In this document: in pieces, positions 17,081-24,056 of the stretch
Layout: every line of letters begins with the position of its first letter
How positions within the stretch are numbered: position 1 is the stretch's first letter
DNA from: an uncultured Bacteroidota bacterium
GTDB lineage: Bacteria > Bacteroidota > Bacteroidia > AKYH767-A > JABDAW01
DNA length: 35,214 bases
Direction: 5' to 3'
Assembly: GCA_903911135.1 (NCBI GenBank)
Contig: CAIWCG010000047.1
Span: 1 to 35,214 of the forward strand
Translations under genes and position numbers: made by a program
The notes under the pieces: model-generated
Databases searched by the model: none
What the model was told of the DNA's origin: nothing
What the model saw: the letters and a program-made list of their open reading frames with translations, nothing else

Positions 17081-17088
17081 TACTTTTG
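17081..17088 (+). promoter_or_regulatory. TAnnTTTG -7 box
   Basis: TACTTTTG followed by C. It precedes a weak 60-codon frame (17115-17297) and the DUF805 operon, which also has its own box at 17269. Confidence 0.45.
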
Positions 17089-17268
17089 CTGCCTGAAAAA
17101 AAATACTGTCTTTGATGATGATAAAAACACTTGATAGATTGAATGGAGAAGGATACCGACAAGCCGAGTACAGGTTGGAAATCCTAAGTGAGAAGGCAAG
17201 GGATTGCAAATCCGTCGAAGCGATACGTTGCATATCCAGCGGCTCTGGTATTATCAAAATCTTTTTAG

Positions 17269-17276
17269 TAATTTTG
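17269..17276 (+). promoter_or_regulatory. TAnnTTTG -7 box of the DUF805/TerY-P operon
   Basis: TAATTTTG at 41 nt before the ATG of the DUF805 gene, with an A-rich leader in between. The -33 region has only a weak match (tctg). It probably drives the whole four-gene operon. Confidence 0.6.
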
Positions 17277-17317
17277 GCGCGACAAAAAATTTCATAATAA
17301 TTAAAAACTAAAAAAAT

Positions 17318-17812
17318 ATGTTCAAAAATCCTTTCTCATTTGACGGTCGTATCAGAAGAACTGAATACGGAGTTTCTTTTATTATCTTCATTGTTGCAAG
17401 AGTAATCGTGTACCTAATAGCAATATCATTGACAAGTAATTCGTATGATAATAGCGGGGCTACTGGATTAGGTTGGCTGTTTTCAATTCCCTTGTTATGG
17501 TTTCTATGGGCACAGGGAGCAAAGAGATGCCATGATGTTGGCAATAGTGGATGGTGGCAAATAATTCCTTTCTATGCTTTATGGCTAATATTTCAAGATG
17601 GAGTTCACGGTGCAAACGAATATGGAGAAAATCCAAAAGGAATTGGAAACCAAAATCAACAAAATTTTACACAGACAAATCAACCAACCAATCAACAAGG
17701 CGGTTATCAAGGTGGTTATCAAGGTGGACACAACAACCCAAACACTAATTATGGTTCAACTGAAAATCCACAAGACAAAGGCGGTTACAAAGACGGTGAC
17801 TTATACAACTAA
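17318..17812 (+). CDS. DUF805 membrane protein heading the TerY-P operon
   Basis: Encodes 164 aa. The DUF805 signature is clear: FSFDGRIRRTEYG at the start and GAKRCHDVGNSGWWQIIP in the middle, with about three or four hydrophobic helices between residues ~18 and ~95. After that comes a Gln/Gly/Asn-rich tail with the near-repeat GGYQGGYQGGHNNPNTN, likely disordered and cytoplasmic. DUF805 proteins have no established function. The next gene starts 11 nt downstream, and the three genes after it are coupled, so the protein probably acts with the VWA/phosphatase/kinase set, perhaps as its membrane anchor or effector; that is inference. Confidence 0.88.
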   Translation: MFKNPFSFDGRIRRTEYGVSFIIFIVARVIVYLIAISLTSNSYDNSGATGLGWLFSIPLLWFLWAQGAKRCHDVGNSGWWQIIPFYALWLIFQDGVHGANEYGENPKGIGNQNQQNFTQTNQPTNQQGGYQGGYQGGHNNPNTNYGSTENPQDKGGYKDGDLYN

Positions 17813-17823
17813 AATTTTCAACT

Positions 17824-18642
17824 ATGCCAACATTACACAACATTCAAAGTTTAACAATCAGCAGCACGAATCCGTGCTTGATAATTTATTTACTTGACCA
17901 AAGCGGTTCAATGAATGACCAGTTTGGTAATGCTGCGCATACTAAAGCTGTTGAGTTAGCAAATGCAATTAATGACATTATTTATGAAGTAGGACTTCGA
18001 TGTATTGGAAACGCAGGCGAACTAAAAAATCGTTTTGAAATTGCTATCATTGGTTACGGCAAATCCGAAAACCTTGTTCAATCGGGTTGGGAAGGACAGC
18101 TTTCAAACAAGTGGGTAGTTTCAATCAAAAATATTTTTGAATTTCCATTAGTGCAGGAAAACGACAAACCAAAATGGATAAGACCTTATTCTGGAAGGGA
18201 TACTCCAATGACAAAAGCATTTGAAAATGCAAAGCGTTTATGCAACGATTGGATTAATTGGGGAAACCATAAAGATTGTCATCCACCAATTATCGTAAAT
18301 ATTACAGACGGGGAAGCAACTGATGCAGGTAACAATTATAATAATTTGAAAAGTCAAGTTGAACAGATTAAACATTTAGGAACTAATTATGGAGCAGTTA
18401 ATATTTTGAATATTCATATTTCTACAAGGGCAGGCGACAAATTGCTTTTTCCAAATGAAATTTTAAAAAGCAATGACATGTTTGGAAGACTTTTATTTGA
18501 GATGTCAACTCCATTAAATGAAAACATGATTCGTCTTGCACAACAGAAAGGATATAGCATCCAGGACAATGCAAGAGGATATGTTTTTAATGGTAACGCA
18601 ACAGACCTAATCAATTTTTTAAATATTGGAACACCGCAATAG
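17824..18642 (+). CDS. VWA-domain protein (TerY-like) of a TerY-P triad
   Basis: Encodes 272 aa; a single von Willebrand A domain fills most of it. The MIDAS metal site is complete: DQSGSM (D25, S27, S29), the Thr in GRDTPMTKAF, and the Asp in NITDGEATD. No signal peptide, so it acts in the cytoplasm. The length and motifs agree with TerY-type VWA proteins, which in tellurite/stress and phage-defence contexts occur with a PP2C phosphatase and a kinase. Its stop shares one base with the GTG start of the phosphatase gene, giving translational coupling. It probably presents or binds a partner in a metal-dependent way and may be a target of the kinase/phosphatase pair. Confidence 0.9.
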   Translation: MPTLHNIQSLTISSTNPCLIIYLLDQSGSMNDQFGNAAHTKAVELANAINDIIYEVGLRCIGNAGELKNRFEIAIIGYGKSENLVQSGWEGQLSNKWVVSIKNIFEFPLVQENDKPKWIRPYSGRDTPMTKAFENAKRLCNDWINWGNHKDCHPPIIVNITDGEATDAGNNYNNLKSQVEQIKHLGTNYGAVNILNIHISTRAGDKLLFPNEILKSNDMFGRLLFEMSTPLNENMIRLAQQKGYSIQDNARGYVFNGNATDLINFLNIGTPQ

Positions 18643-19835
18643 TGAATATTACTATTTTACAACTCCATAAAAGAGCATCGTATCAATTTAAGAACATTCA
18701 AGACAAATTCGCTTTCAACGAAACGAAAAAATGTTTTGCACTTTCTGATGGTACAACTCAAAGTTTCTATTCTGAAACTTGGGCTGAAATAATCACAAAA
18801 TATTTTGTAGCTAATCCAACTTTTGAAAATCAAAAGTTGATTGCTGATTTTACGAGTTGTGTTGAGCAATTCAAAAATTCAAACTTTAAGTTCAGCACCA
18901 ACCCAGCAAAAGCATCTTTAGAAAAAACAAAACAACAAAAAGGTGGTACAACTACCTTTATTGGTTTGCAATTTTTACATGATAGTCAGTTTAATGTTAT
19001 CAGTTGTGGCGACTCTAATTTGTTTATCATAAGCAAGGACAAAGTTGAGCATTTCCCCTACTCTGACATTAATAACTTAGATTCAAATAATTTTTTCATC
19101 AACACCGAACAGCTTCTTCAAAACAAAATTGATGAAACATATTTTAAAACAAAGACATTTTCATATCAAAGCAATGACACTTTAATATTAGCGACAGATG
19201 CTTTAAGCAGATTGCTTTTGAAACAACCTAATGTTATTTCTGAACTGACTGCAATCAATGACTTCGAATCTTTACATAAATTTTGCTTGACTTACTGGGA
19301 GAAAAAAGAAATGGAAGAAGATGACATTTCAGCAATCATCATTAAGGTAGAAAGCAAAAATAAAATCCAACATATTTTACCTCCAAAAGATTTTTCATTT
19401 CCAGTAGAAGTGGAACAAGAATTTGTTCCTACTTCTCTCGCCAAACAAACAAACCAAAATAATTTTACAGATATGGATTCACAAGAAATTAAACATCAGT
19501 TTAACGGGGTCGCAAACGATTTTCATCAAGTGAAAAAGAAAATGAAGTTACATGAAATGCTTTTGATGATTGCCATTAGCATTGGTTTTCTGAATCTATT
19601 TTGTTTTTTCTATTTCCGACCAAATAGTGAAAAAGTGGAAAAAGAAAATCCAAAACAAAAAACAGAATCGACAATCATTGAAAACTATAATCAAGGTATC
19701 AAATCCCTTACAACAAAGATTGAAGCTTTAGAAAAAAAGGTTAGTGATTTTACAGAAACAAAAAAGGAAGAAGCTAAAGAACAACTGAAAGCAGAAAAGA
19801 AAGCACAAACCAATACAGAGAAACCAAATAAATAA
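18642..19835 (+). CDS. PP2C-type protein phosphatase with TM helix and coiled-coil tail
   Basis: Encodes 397 aa from a GTG start that overlaps the VWA stop by one base. Residues ~1-245 have the PP2C metal-site pattern: IQDKF (D21), LSDGTTQS (D36), GGTTTFIGL, ISCGDSNLF, LATDALSRLL and EEDDISAIII. The usual ATDG glycine is Ala here, but the metal-binding Asp residues remain, so activity is likely. Residues ~300-325 form one transmembrane helix (LLMIAISIGFLNLFCFFYF), followed by a charged coiled coil (~340-397). The catalytic domain should lie on the cytoplasmic side. It presumably removes phosphates placed by the kinase encoded next, whose ATG overlaps this stop by one base. Confidence 0.87.
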   Translation: MNITILQLHKRASYQFKNIQDKFAFNETKKCFALSDGTTQSFYSETWAEIITKYFVANPTFENQKLIADFTSCVEQFKNSNFKFSTNPAKASLEKTKQQKGGTTTFIGLQFLHDSQFNVISCGDSNLFIISKDKVEHFPYSDINNLDSNNFFINTEQLLQNKIDETYFKTKTFSYQSNDTLILATDALSRLLLKQPNVISELTAINDFESLHKFCLTYWEKKEMEEDDISAIIIKVESKNKIQHILPPKDFSFPVEVEQEFVPTSLAKQTNQNNFTDMDSQEIKHQFNGVANDFHQVKKKMKLHEMLLMIAISIGFLNLFCFFYFRPNSEKVEKENPKQKTESTIIENYNQGIKSLTTKIEALEKKVSDFTETKKEEAKEQLKAEKKAQTNTEKPNK

Positions 19836-21028
19836 TGTTTCCGACAATAGGAGAATATAATCAAACCATACAGAATAGAGGCGAAGATGCTTTTCAAACA
19901 TTAAGCAATCTTTCTTTTGTAGCTGCAACATCACACCCGATAAAAATATTTTTATTCGGTGCGGGTGCTTATGCAGTTGTGTTTAAGGCAAACCAAAACG
20001 GAAAATATTTTGCTATTCGTTGTTTCCTCACGGCAGAACAAGAAACGATAAACCGCTACAAAACAATATGTGATTATCTGAAAACAATAAACGCAACTTG
20101 GATAGCAGACTGTCAATTTTTAGAAAATGAAATCAGAGTAAACGGAAATATTTTTCCAGTTCTTAAAATGGAGTGGGTTGAAGGAGTTTTAATCAATCAA
20201 TTTGTTTCCGCTAATCTCACAAACGCAAACACTCTTTCTTTAATTCAAAAACAATTGGTTGAAGTCAGCGAAAGTTTAGAGCAAAACAAAGTTGGTCATG
20301 GTGATTTACAATGCGGTAATATTATTATACAAGGAACATCAAACATTTTCAAAATAAAACTCATAGACTATGACGGAATGTTTGTTCCAACTATAACTTC
20401 AAAGAAAAGTATTGAGAAAGGAAGAAGCGAATTTCAACATCCAAACAGAAGCCCTTATTATTTTTCTTCTGATGTTGACCGCTTTTCTTTTTGGGTTATG
20501 CTTACAGCATTGGAAGCATTGAAGTTTGATACTTCACTTTGGAAAGAAATTATGCAAGGTGGATTCAATACTCTTGACAACTTTCTTTTTACAATTAACG
20601 ACTTTAGAAATACTAGTGAATCAAAATTATTTAACCGATTGCAGCAAATTAATTCTACATCATTAAATTTCTATTCTGAAAAACTAAAATGGTTTTGCAA
20701 TCACGATGCTAGTCAGATTGACAAGCCGACTTTATTTACTCAAAATAGTAATAGTTTTAATACTAAGGCTGAGGATTCACTTCCGAAATCCACTTCAAAC
20801 AATACTTCTCCAGAATTTTCACTAACAAAAAAAATTATTATTACTTCAAATAAATCAGAGTCATTTGTTTTAAATTCAACTTCATTTAAGGTGATTGGAA
20901 AAACACCTTTAGAAATTGATTTGGAAGATTGTGTAGGAAAGAAACTTTTAATTTCAAGTGGCGGTGAAGTGCAGCAAATTACAGTTACTGAAAGCGATAG
21001 TATCTTTGAAATACTATTTACAGAGTAG
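19835..21028 (+). CDS. Divergent protein kinase of a TerY-P triad, PEGA-like C-terminus
   Basis: Encodes 397 aa. Kinase-fold motifs: a glycine loop FGAGAYAVVF (41-50), catalytic loop GHGDLQCGN (H155, D157, N162) and IDYDG (178-181) in place of DFG. The invariant beta-3 Lys is replaced by Arg in YFAIRCF (R62); related kinases remembered from TerY-P operons share an 'ALRC' form, so this may be a family trait rather than a defect. The domain ends near residue 290. After a Ser/Asn-rich linker the last ~65 residues (KVIGKTPLEIDLEDCVGKK) look like a PEGA-type small beta domain. No signal peptide. Last gene of the operon; a terminator follows at 21101. Kinase activity is probable but not certain. 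Confidence 0.82.
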   Translation: MFPTIGEYNQTIQNRGEDAFQTLSNLSFVAATSHPIKIFLFGAGAYAVVFKANQNGKYFAIRCFLTAEQETINRYKTICDYLKTINATWIADCQFLENEIRVNGNIFPVLKMEWVEGVLINQFVSANLTNANTLSLIQKQLVEVSESLEQNKVGHGDLQCGNIIIQGTSNIFKIKLIDYDGMFVPTITSKKSIEKGRSEFQHPNRSPYYFSSDVDRFSFWVMLTALEALKFDTSLWKEIMQGGFNTLDNFLFTINDFRNTSESKLFNRLQQINSTSLNFYSEKLKWFCNHDASQIDKPTLFTQNSNSFNTKAEDSLPKSTSNNTSPEFSLTKKIIITSNKSESFVLNSTSFKVIGKTPLEIDLEDCVGKKLLISSGGEVQQITVTESDSIFEILFTE

Positions 21029-21071
21029 TTAAGCTGATTGCTACTTTTTTAAAATATCAAATGCTAATATA

Positions 21072-21096
21072 CCTGACAGAAGAAAAATCTGTCAGG
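21072..21096 (+). repeat. Perfect hairpin, 9-bp stem
   Basis: cctgacaga (21072-21080) pairs with tctgtcagg (21088-21096) around agaaaaa. It lies between the kinase stop and the terminator and has no T run of its own. Similar cctgacagg/cctgaaagg hairpins occur at 21884 and 23255, so it may be a small dispersed palindrome. Confidence 0.7.
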
Positions 21097-21100
21097 AAAT

Positions 21101-21137
21101 AAAAAGCCCGAACAAAAGAGAATGTTCGGGCTTTTTG
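21101..21137 (+). terminator. Rho-independent terminator of the TerY-P operon
   Basis: aaaaagcccgaaca (21101-21114) pairs with tgttcgggcttttt (21123-21136): a long perfect stem, short loop and T run. Its A-run/T-run symmetry would also let it act on the minus strand. Confidence 0.9.
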
Positions 21138-21244
21138 ATTTGCTTTTTTTAGCTGATTTTGGGCTAAAAAGGGTCTAAATATGCGTTTTCCCAAAATCGT
21201 GTTTTGTAAGTTGTTGATAATCAGGCTGGTATAAAATCGAAGTA

Positions 21245-21475
21245 TTTACTCACCTGATGAGCAGATTTACTCACCTGATGGACAGATTTACTCACCTGAT
21301 GAGCAGATTTACTCACCTGATGGACAGATTTACTCACCTGATAAGCAGATTTACTCACCTGATAAGCAGATTTACTCACCTGATGGACAGATTTACTCAC
21401 CCGATGGACAGATTTACTCACCTGATAGACAGATTTACTGACCTGATGAGCAGATTCGTTGAGGGGGAGAGCAGA
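21245..21475. repeat. Tandem array D: 21-bp unit, 11 copies
   Basis: Units start every 21 bases from 21245 to 21455; consensus tttactcacctgatgNNcaga, where NN is gag, gga or aag in context. The last unit is degenerate and the pattern is lost after 21476. Units with tgag contain a small palindrome, ctcacctgatgag. It stands about 110 bases after the TerY-P terminator. Reading frames through it are repeat artefacts. Confidence 0.97.
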
Positions 21476-21588
21476 TTCGGGATTTGGGTCGGGAAGGCTG
21501 GGTTTTTCATCGTCGTGTGACTGCGACTTTTTTGGAGCAGCAACACGACGATGATTAGTATTATTGATATACTATTTATTATGACCAA

Positions 21589-21689
21589 GCATCCTGACAA
21601 CTGCCCCCTGCTGCTGTATGGTTGCCCGTTATTAATATTTTCACAGGAATGAAATCCCGCACGTGCGGGAGGGCAGCCGTCAGGATTCA
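21589..21689. repeat. Palindromic element with nested inverted repeats
   Basis: atcctgacaactgccccc (from 21590) is nearly the reverse complement of gagggcagccgtcaggat (to 21686). Inside it are cccgcacgtgcggg, a perfect 14-bp palindrome, and ggaatgaaatcc / ggattcattcc. The nested symmetry resembles a REP-like or MITE-like element; no transposase is nearby. Confidence 0.6.
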
Positions 21690-21879
21690 TTCCACAAGTT
21701 TTGGAAGATATATAACCAACAAATTTGCAGTCAAAGATGAGAATGGAATGGAGCAATATTTCAGTGGTATTGCAGCTACCTTGCAAAGGAAGATTTTAGA
21801 AACAGAACTTACGATTTACGAATGTGAAGGAGAAGAACCTGAAATAAAAGAGTGGTTCAAGACCATCAACATTGAGTAA
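21622..21879 (+). pseudogene. Possible gene remnant, 85-codon frame
   Basis: The first third of the frame is palindromic repeat sequence and is unlikely to be protein. The rest, from about 21700 (FGRYITNKFAVKDENGMEQ... to EWFKTINIE), reads like the C-terminal end of a normal protein with good codon texture. It may be the tail of a gene whose front was replaced by the palindromic element. An internal ATG at 21748 would give 43 aa. No family recognised. Confidence 0.3.
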
Positions 21880-21903
21880 ACCACCTGACAGGTAACGGCA
21901 AAC

Positions 21904-21939
21904 AACCCTTTAGGTTTGCGGCTGAAAACCTAAAGGGTT
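21904..21939. repeat. Perfect hairpin, 14-bp stem
   Basis: aaccctttaggttt (21904-21917) pairs with aaacctaaagggtt (21926-21939). A T run follows 10 bases later (21951 on), so it could end a short transcript, but the distance is large for a terminator. It looks like one of the small palindromes common between genes here. Confidence 0.65.
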
Positions 21940-21967
21940 AGCCACCCCCTTTTTTAGGCGGCTTCCT

Positions 21968-22044
21968 GTATGGTTTTGAAACTTATCCCTGCTTATACCA
22001 TTTATACTTATATTTTAGAGGGGTTCAGGAATTGGGAATGGCTG
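21968..22044 (+). pseudogene. Degenerate fragment resembling the start of the 22746 gene
   Basis: tggttttgaa then, about 35 bases on, tattttagaggggttcagg and ggaatggct follow the same order as in 22755-22830 of the intact gene (tgttttgaa, tattttagaggcgttta, ggaattggct). No start codon survives. A weak but ordered match that suggests a third, older copy of this sequence. Confidence 0.35.
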
Positions 22045-22082
22045 TTAAGTATTAATAGCATAATCATTATTATAAGTTTTCG

Positions 22083-22090
22083 TATTTTTG
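22083..22090 (+). promoter_or_regulatory. TAnnTTTG -7 box abutting the MNT 2 start
   Basis: TATTTTTG, then ctgc, then the ATG at 22095. The expected transcription start falls on or next to the start codon, so the mRNA is probably leaderless. Confidence 0.6.
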
Positions 22091-22094
22091 CTGC

Positions 22095-22397
22095 ATGAAC
22101 ATCGTGGAAAACAACATAGAGCGGATTAAGGAATTGTGTGAGCAATACAAGGTTAGCAAGTTGTTTGTTTTCGGTTCGGTTGTTACTGATAGGTTTGGCA
22201 GCAATAGTGATATTGATTTGGTGGTTGATTTCAGGGAAGTTGATTTATATGATTATGCTGACAATTATTTTGGCTTTAAGTTTTCGTTGGAGAAGGTCTT
22301 TCATCGTGATGTTGATTTGCTGGAGGAGCAAGCCATCCGAAATCCTTATCTGCGCCAATCCATTGACTCCACAAAGCAGTTGATTTATGGACATTGA
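22095..22397 (+). CDS. MNT-type nucleotidyltransferase antitoxin, module 2
   Basis: Encodes 100 aa. The nucleotidyltransferase signature FGSVVTDRF then NSDIDLVVDF (GS loop and DxD) is intact, as is the later Asp (HRDVDLL). It is homologous to the MNT protein at 16484-16795 (both end NPY-x-SV/I-x-TK-LIYG). It overlaps the HEPN gene by 11 nt. The expected role is to block the partner HEPN RNase by nucleotidylation or tight binding. The start is fixed by the -7 box 5 nt upstream, which leaves no room for a ribosome-binding site. Confidence 0.9.
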   Translation: MNIVENNIERIKELCEQYKVSKLFVFGSVVTDRFGSNSDIDLVVDFREVDLYDYADNYFGFKFSLEKVFHRDVDLLEEQAIRNPYLRQSIDSTKQLIYGH

Positions 22398-22725
22398 AAT
22401 AAAAACCTGGCTTTATGATATTCTTCAATCCATAAATGAGATTGAGAGTTATTACGCAGATATTCCGAAACGTTTTGATGAGTATAAAGCGGACACGAAA
22501 ACGAAACGGGCAGTGGAAAGAAATATCGAAATCATCGGTGAGGCAGTTTATAGAATCAGGAATAAGGATGCTGATTTCAAGATACCTAATTCGGAACAAA
22601 TAATAGGCACCAGAAACAGGATTGCTCATGGGTATGATAAAGTATCTGATGAAGTGATGTGGAGTATCGTGATTAATCATTTGCCCAAACTTCAAGAAGA
22701 AATTGAAAGGATGCTTGGAGAATAA
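22387..22725 (+). CDS. HEPN-domain RNase toxin, module 2 (intact)
   Basis: Encodes 112 aa, all-helical, of the HEPN toxin family (formerly DUF86). The RNase motif Rx4-6H is present in GTRNRIAHGYD (Arg and His), with the conserved Tyr two residues after the His, which in studied systems is the residue modified by the MNT partner. The N-terminal half (WLYDILQSINEIESYY, KRAVERNIEIIGEA) matches the truncated HEPN at 16779. When released from its antitoxin it should cleave RNA and arrest growth. The module lies about 1 kb after the TerY-P operon, consistent with a defence or conflict island. Confidence 0.9.
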   Translation: MDIEIKTWLYDILQSINEIESYYADIPKRFDEYKADTKTKRAVERNIEIIGEAVYRIRNKDADFKIPNSEQIIGTRNRIAHGYDKVSDEVMWSIVINHLPKLQEEIERMLGE

Positions 22726-22745
22726 AGTCTTTATACTGATTTATC

Positions 22746-23216
22746 ATGTACCTAATTTGTTTTGAAGTAGATAGAAACGGCTTTATTTTAGAGGCGTTTA
22801 GTGATTTGGAATTGGCTATGAAAGTTGCTTCAACTATTTTCAATAGGATGGATGCTACCTATATGGTGAAGGATCAAGAGGAAGGTTCATTGGAGCTATT
22901 GGATTGGAAAATCAAATATCGAATTAATGGTAACATGAGTTATTGTGATTGCAGATCGCAGATTACAGGAGGATATTCAAATGGTGCCATGACCTATTGG
23001 ATTATAGACACCAAGAAGGAGAATTTCGATTTGCAAATGTTTATCAGGGAGCGTGAGAATAGCAGTTATGCATTAGATATTGAGGAGTTGGTTTACTTGG
23101 ATGATGCGATGACGAATCTTTCGGATGATGAACTTGAATTAAATGATTTGTGTGATGAACTGGAAATTCCAAATTGGTTTAATATTCATTTTAGTAATTG
23201 TATTACGGCAAACTAA
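22746..23216 (+). CDS. Hypothetical protein, 156 aa
   Basis: Starts 20 nt after the HEPN stop. No signal peptide or membrane segment; the C-terminal third is very acidic (DDAMTNLSDDELELNDLCDELE). The sequence opens MYLICFEVDRNGF, and a truncated second copy of this opening exists at 24143 (MYLICFEIERSGFNLEGFKE then stop), with a fainter one at 21968-22044. The repeated presence in a 2.5-kb stretch shows local duplication and decay. Family not recognised. It might be an immunity-like or accessory protein of the island; nothing in the sequence shows this directly. Confidence 0.65.
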   Translation: MYLICFEVDRNGFILEAFSDLELAMKVASTIFNRMDATYMVKDQEEGSLELLDWKIKYRINGNMSYCDCRSQITGGYSNGAMTYWIIDTKKENFDLQMFIRERENSSYALDIEELVYLDDAMTNLSDDELELNDLCDELEIPNWFNIHFSNCITAN

Positions 23217-23254
23217 TTCAATATGACATTTCTACGGGGTTTTGATAAAAAAGA

Positions 23255-23282
23255 CCTTTCAGGATTGGGAAAACCTGAAAGG
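23255..23282. repeat. Hairpin, 9-bp perfect stem
   Basis: cctttcagg (23255-23263) pairs with cctgaaagg (23274-23282), 39 nt after the stop of the 156-aa gene. No T run follows. It resembles the hairpins at 21072 and 21904. Confidence 0.6.
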
Positions 23283-23340
23283 AATAGCTTCAAGTTATAC
23301 TCTTATTTAAGAAAGGGACAAAGAAACAACAAGCACTCCT

Positions 23341-23432
23341 ATGAAAATTGGGAAGGCTTTTTTGTTGCTGCCCCAGTCTATATATATATAGGAATGGAAA
23401 TTCCTTAAAAATTCATTACTTTTGCCGCTATG
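23341..23432 (+). repeat. Promoter-bearing direct repeat, copy 1
   Basis: From atgaaaattggga to ccgctatga, this 92-bp stretch matches 24304-24398 with few differences, including a TA-repeat of different length and an identical ggaatggaaattcc, -7 box and ATG context. It carries the promoter and start codon of the DUF6934 gene. Confidence 0.9.
23417..23424 (+). promoter_or_regulatory. TAnnTTTG -7 box abutting the DUF6934 start
   Basis: TACTTTTG, then ccgct, then ATG at 23430. The spacing predicts a leaderless or nearly leaderless mRNA. The same 30 bases precede the gene at 24396. Confidence 0.6.
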
Positions 23433-23876
23433 AAGCAACCAAAATATCAGTTGAGAGCTGAAAAGGGATTAACTGTATTTGAGTTTGAAAGTGAGGGACC
23501 CAAAGGAACTATTCCAAAACTAATTGTCTTTACCGAAACCAATTTGAATGGTTTTTATAACCTAGCATTTGGGGATAAAGATAAAAGAACAGGAAAAATA
23601 AATGATAAAGTGATTTCTAACAATAATGATGCTGACAAAGTATTGGCAACAGTGGTTTCTTCGGTGTATGCGTTCACGGATAAGTATCCTGAAGCCATGG
23701 TATATGCCACAGGCAGCACGCTCTCAAGAACTCGATTATACAGAATGGGTATCACAAAATATTATGATGAGGTGAAAATGGATTTCCATATTTATGGACA
23801 AAAGAAAGATGGATGGGAGGAGTTTGAATTGAATGAGGAGTATGATGGTTTTGCAGTTGTAAGAAAAAATAAGTAA
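23430..23876 (+). CDS. DUF6934 family protein
   Basis: Encodes 148 aa. It matches the DUF6934 family of Bacteroidota from memory: FEFESEGPKGTIPKLIVF near the start, NLAFGDKDKRTGKINDKVI in the middle, and the signature YATGSTLSRTRLYRMGI. These proteins have no known function and are commonly followed by a small gene, as here: the -7 box of the 56-aa gene overlaps this stop codon. Cytoplasmic by composition. The arrangement of ~150 aa plus ~60 aa in a region with toxin-antitoxin modules makes a toxin-antitoxin role worth testing, but nothing in the sequence proves it. Confidence 0.85.
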   Translation: MKQPKYQLRAEKGLTVFEFESEGPKGTIPKLIVFTETNLNGFYNLAFGDKDKRTGKINDKVISNNNDADKVLATVVSSVYAFTDKYPEAMVYATGSTLSRTRLYRMGITKYYDEVKMDFHIYGQKKDGWEEFELNEEYDGFAVVRKNK

Positions 23877-23881
23877 TTTTG
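23874..23881 (+). promoter_or_regulatory. TAnnTTTG -7 box overlapping a stop codon
   Basis: TAATTTTG: its first three bases are the TAA stop of the DUF6934 gene. After cacc comes the ATG at 23886. The small downstream gene may therefore have its own leaderless transcript. Confidence 0.5.
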
Positions 23882-23885
23882 CACC

Positions 23886-24056
23886 ATGACAATAAAGGAA
23901 TTAAACAGACGGAAAACTCCAATAGTTATCATTGATAAATCATTGGAAAAATACAAGGGAGAAGTTTTGTTTCCTGAAAAACTTGCCAAGGCTAATGAGG
24001 TTTTGAGGACTATCGGACTTCCAAAAGTGAATGGCAACAGGCGAAAAAAGAAATAA
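23886..24056 (+). CDS. Small basic protein paired with DUF6934 (56 aa)
   Basis: A 57-codon gene: MTIKELNRRKTPIVIIDKSL, then KYKGEVLFPEKLAKANEVL and a Lys/Arg-rich end. It starts 9 nt after the DUF6934 stop. Small proteins of this type, with an IVIIDKSL / LFPEKLAKAN pattern, are remembered beside DUF6934 genes in other Bacteroidota, which supports it as a real gene. It is basic, has no membrane segment, and might bind nucleic acid or its neighbour. Function unknown. Confidence 0.7.
   Translation: MTIKELNRRKTPIVIIDKSLEKYKGEVLFPEKLAKANEVLRTIGLPKVNGNRRKKK

Noticed and set aside
17115-17297. 60-codon frame before the DUF805 gene
   Set aside because: It includes a ggattgcaaatcc palindrome and runs over the operon's -7 box; probably another repeat-derived stretch. 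A real small protein is not excluded because a -7 box lies upstream at 17081.
21221-21520. Reading frames of 66 and 87 codons through array D
   Set aside because: Same artefact: exact heptapeptide repeats on both strands, no promoter or start context.
23223-23408. 61-codon frame between the 156-aa gene and the DUF6934 gene
   Set aside because: It covers a hairpin and the promoter repeat; in the duplicate at 24.3 kb the frame is broken by a stop and a length change. More likely non-coding.
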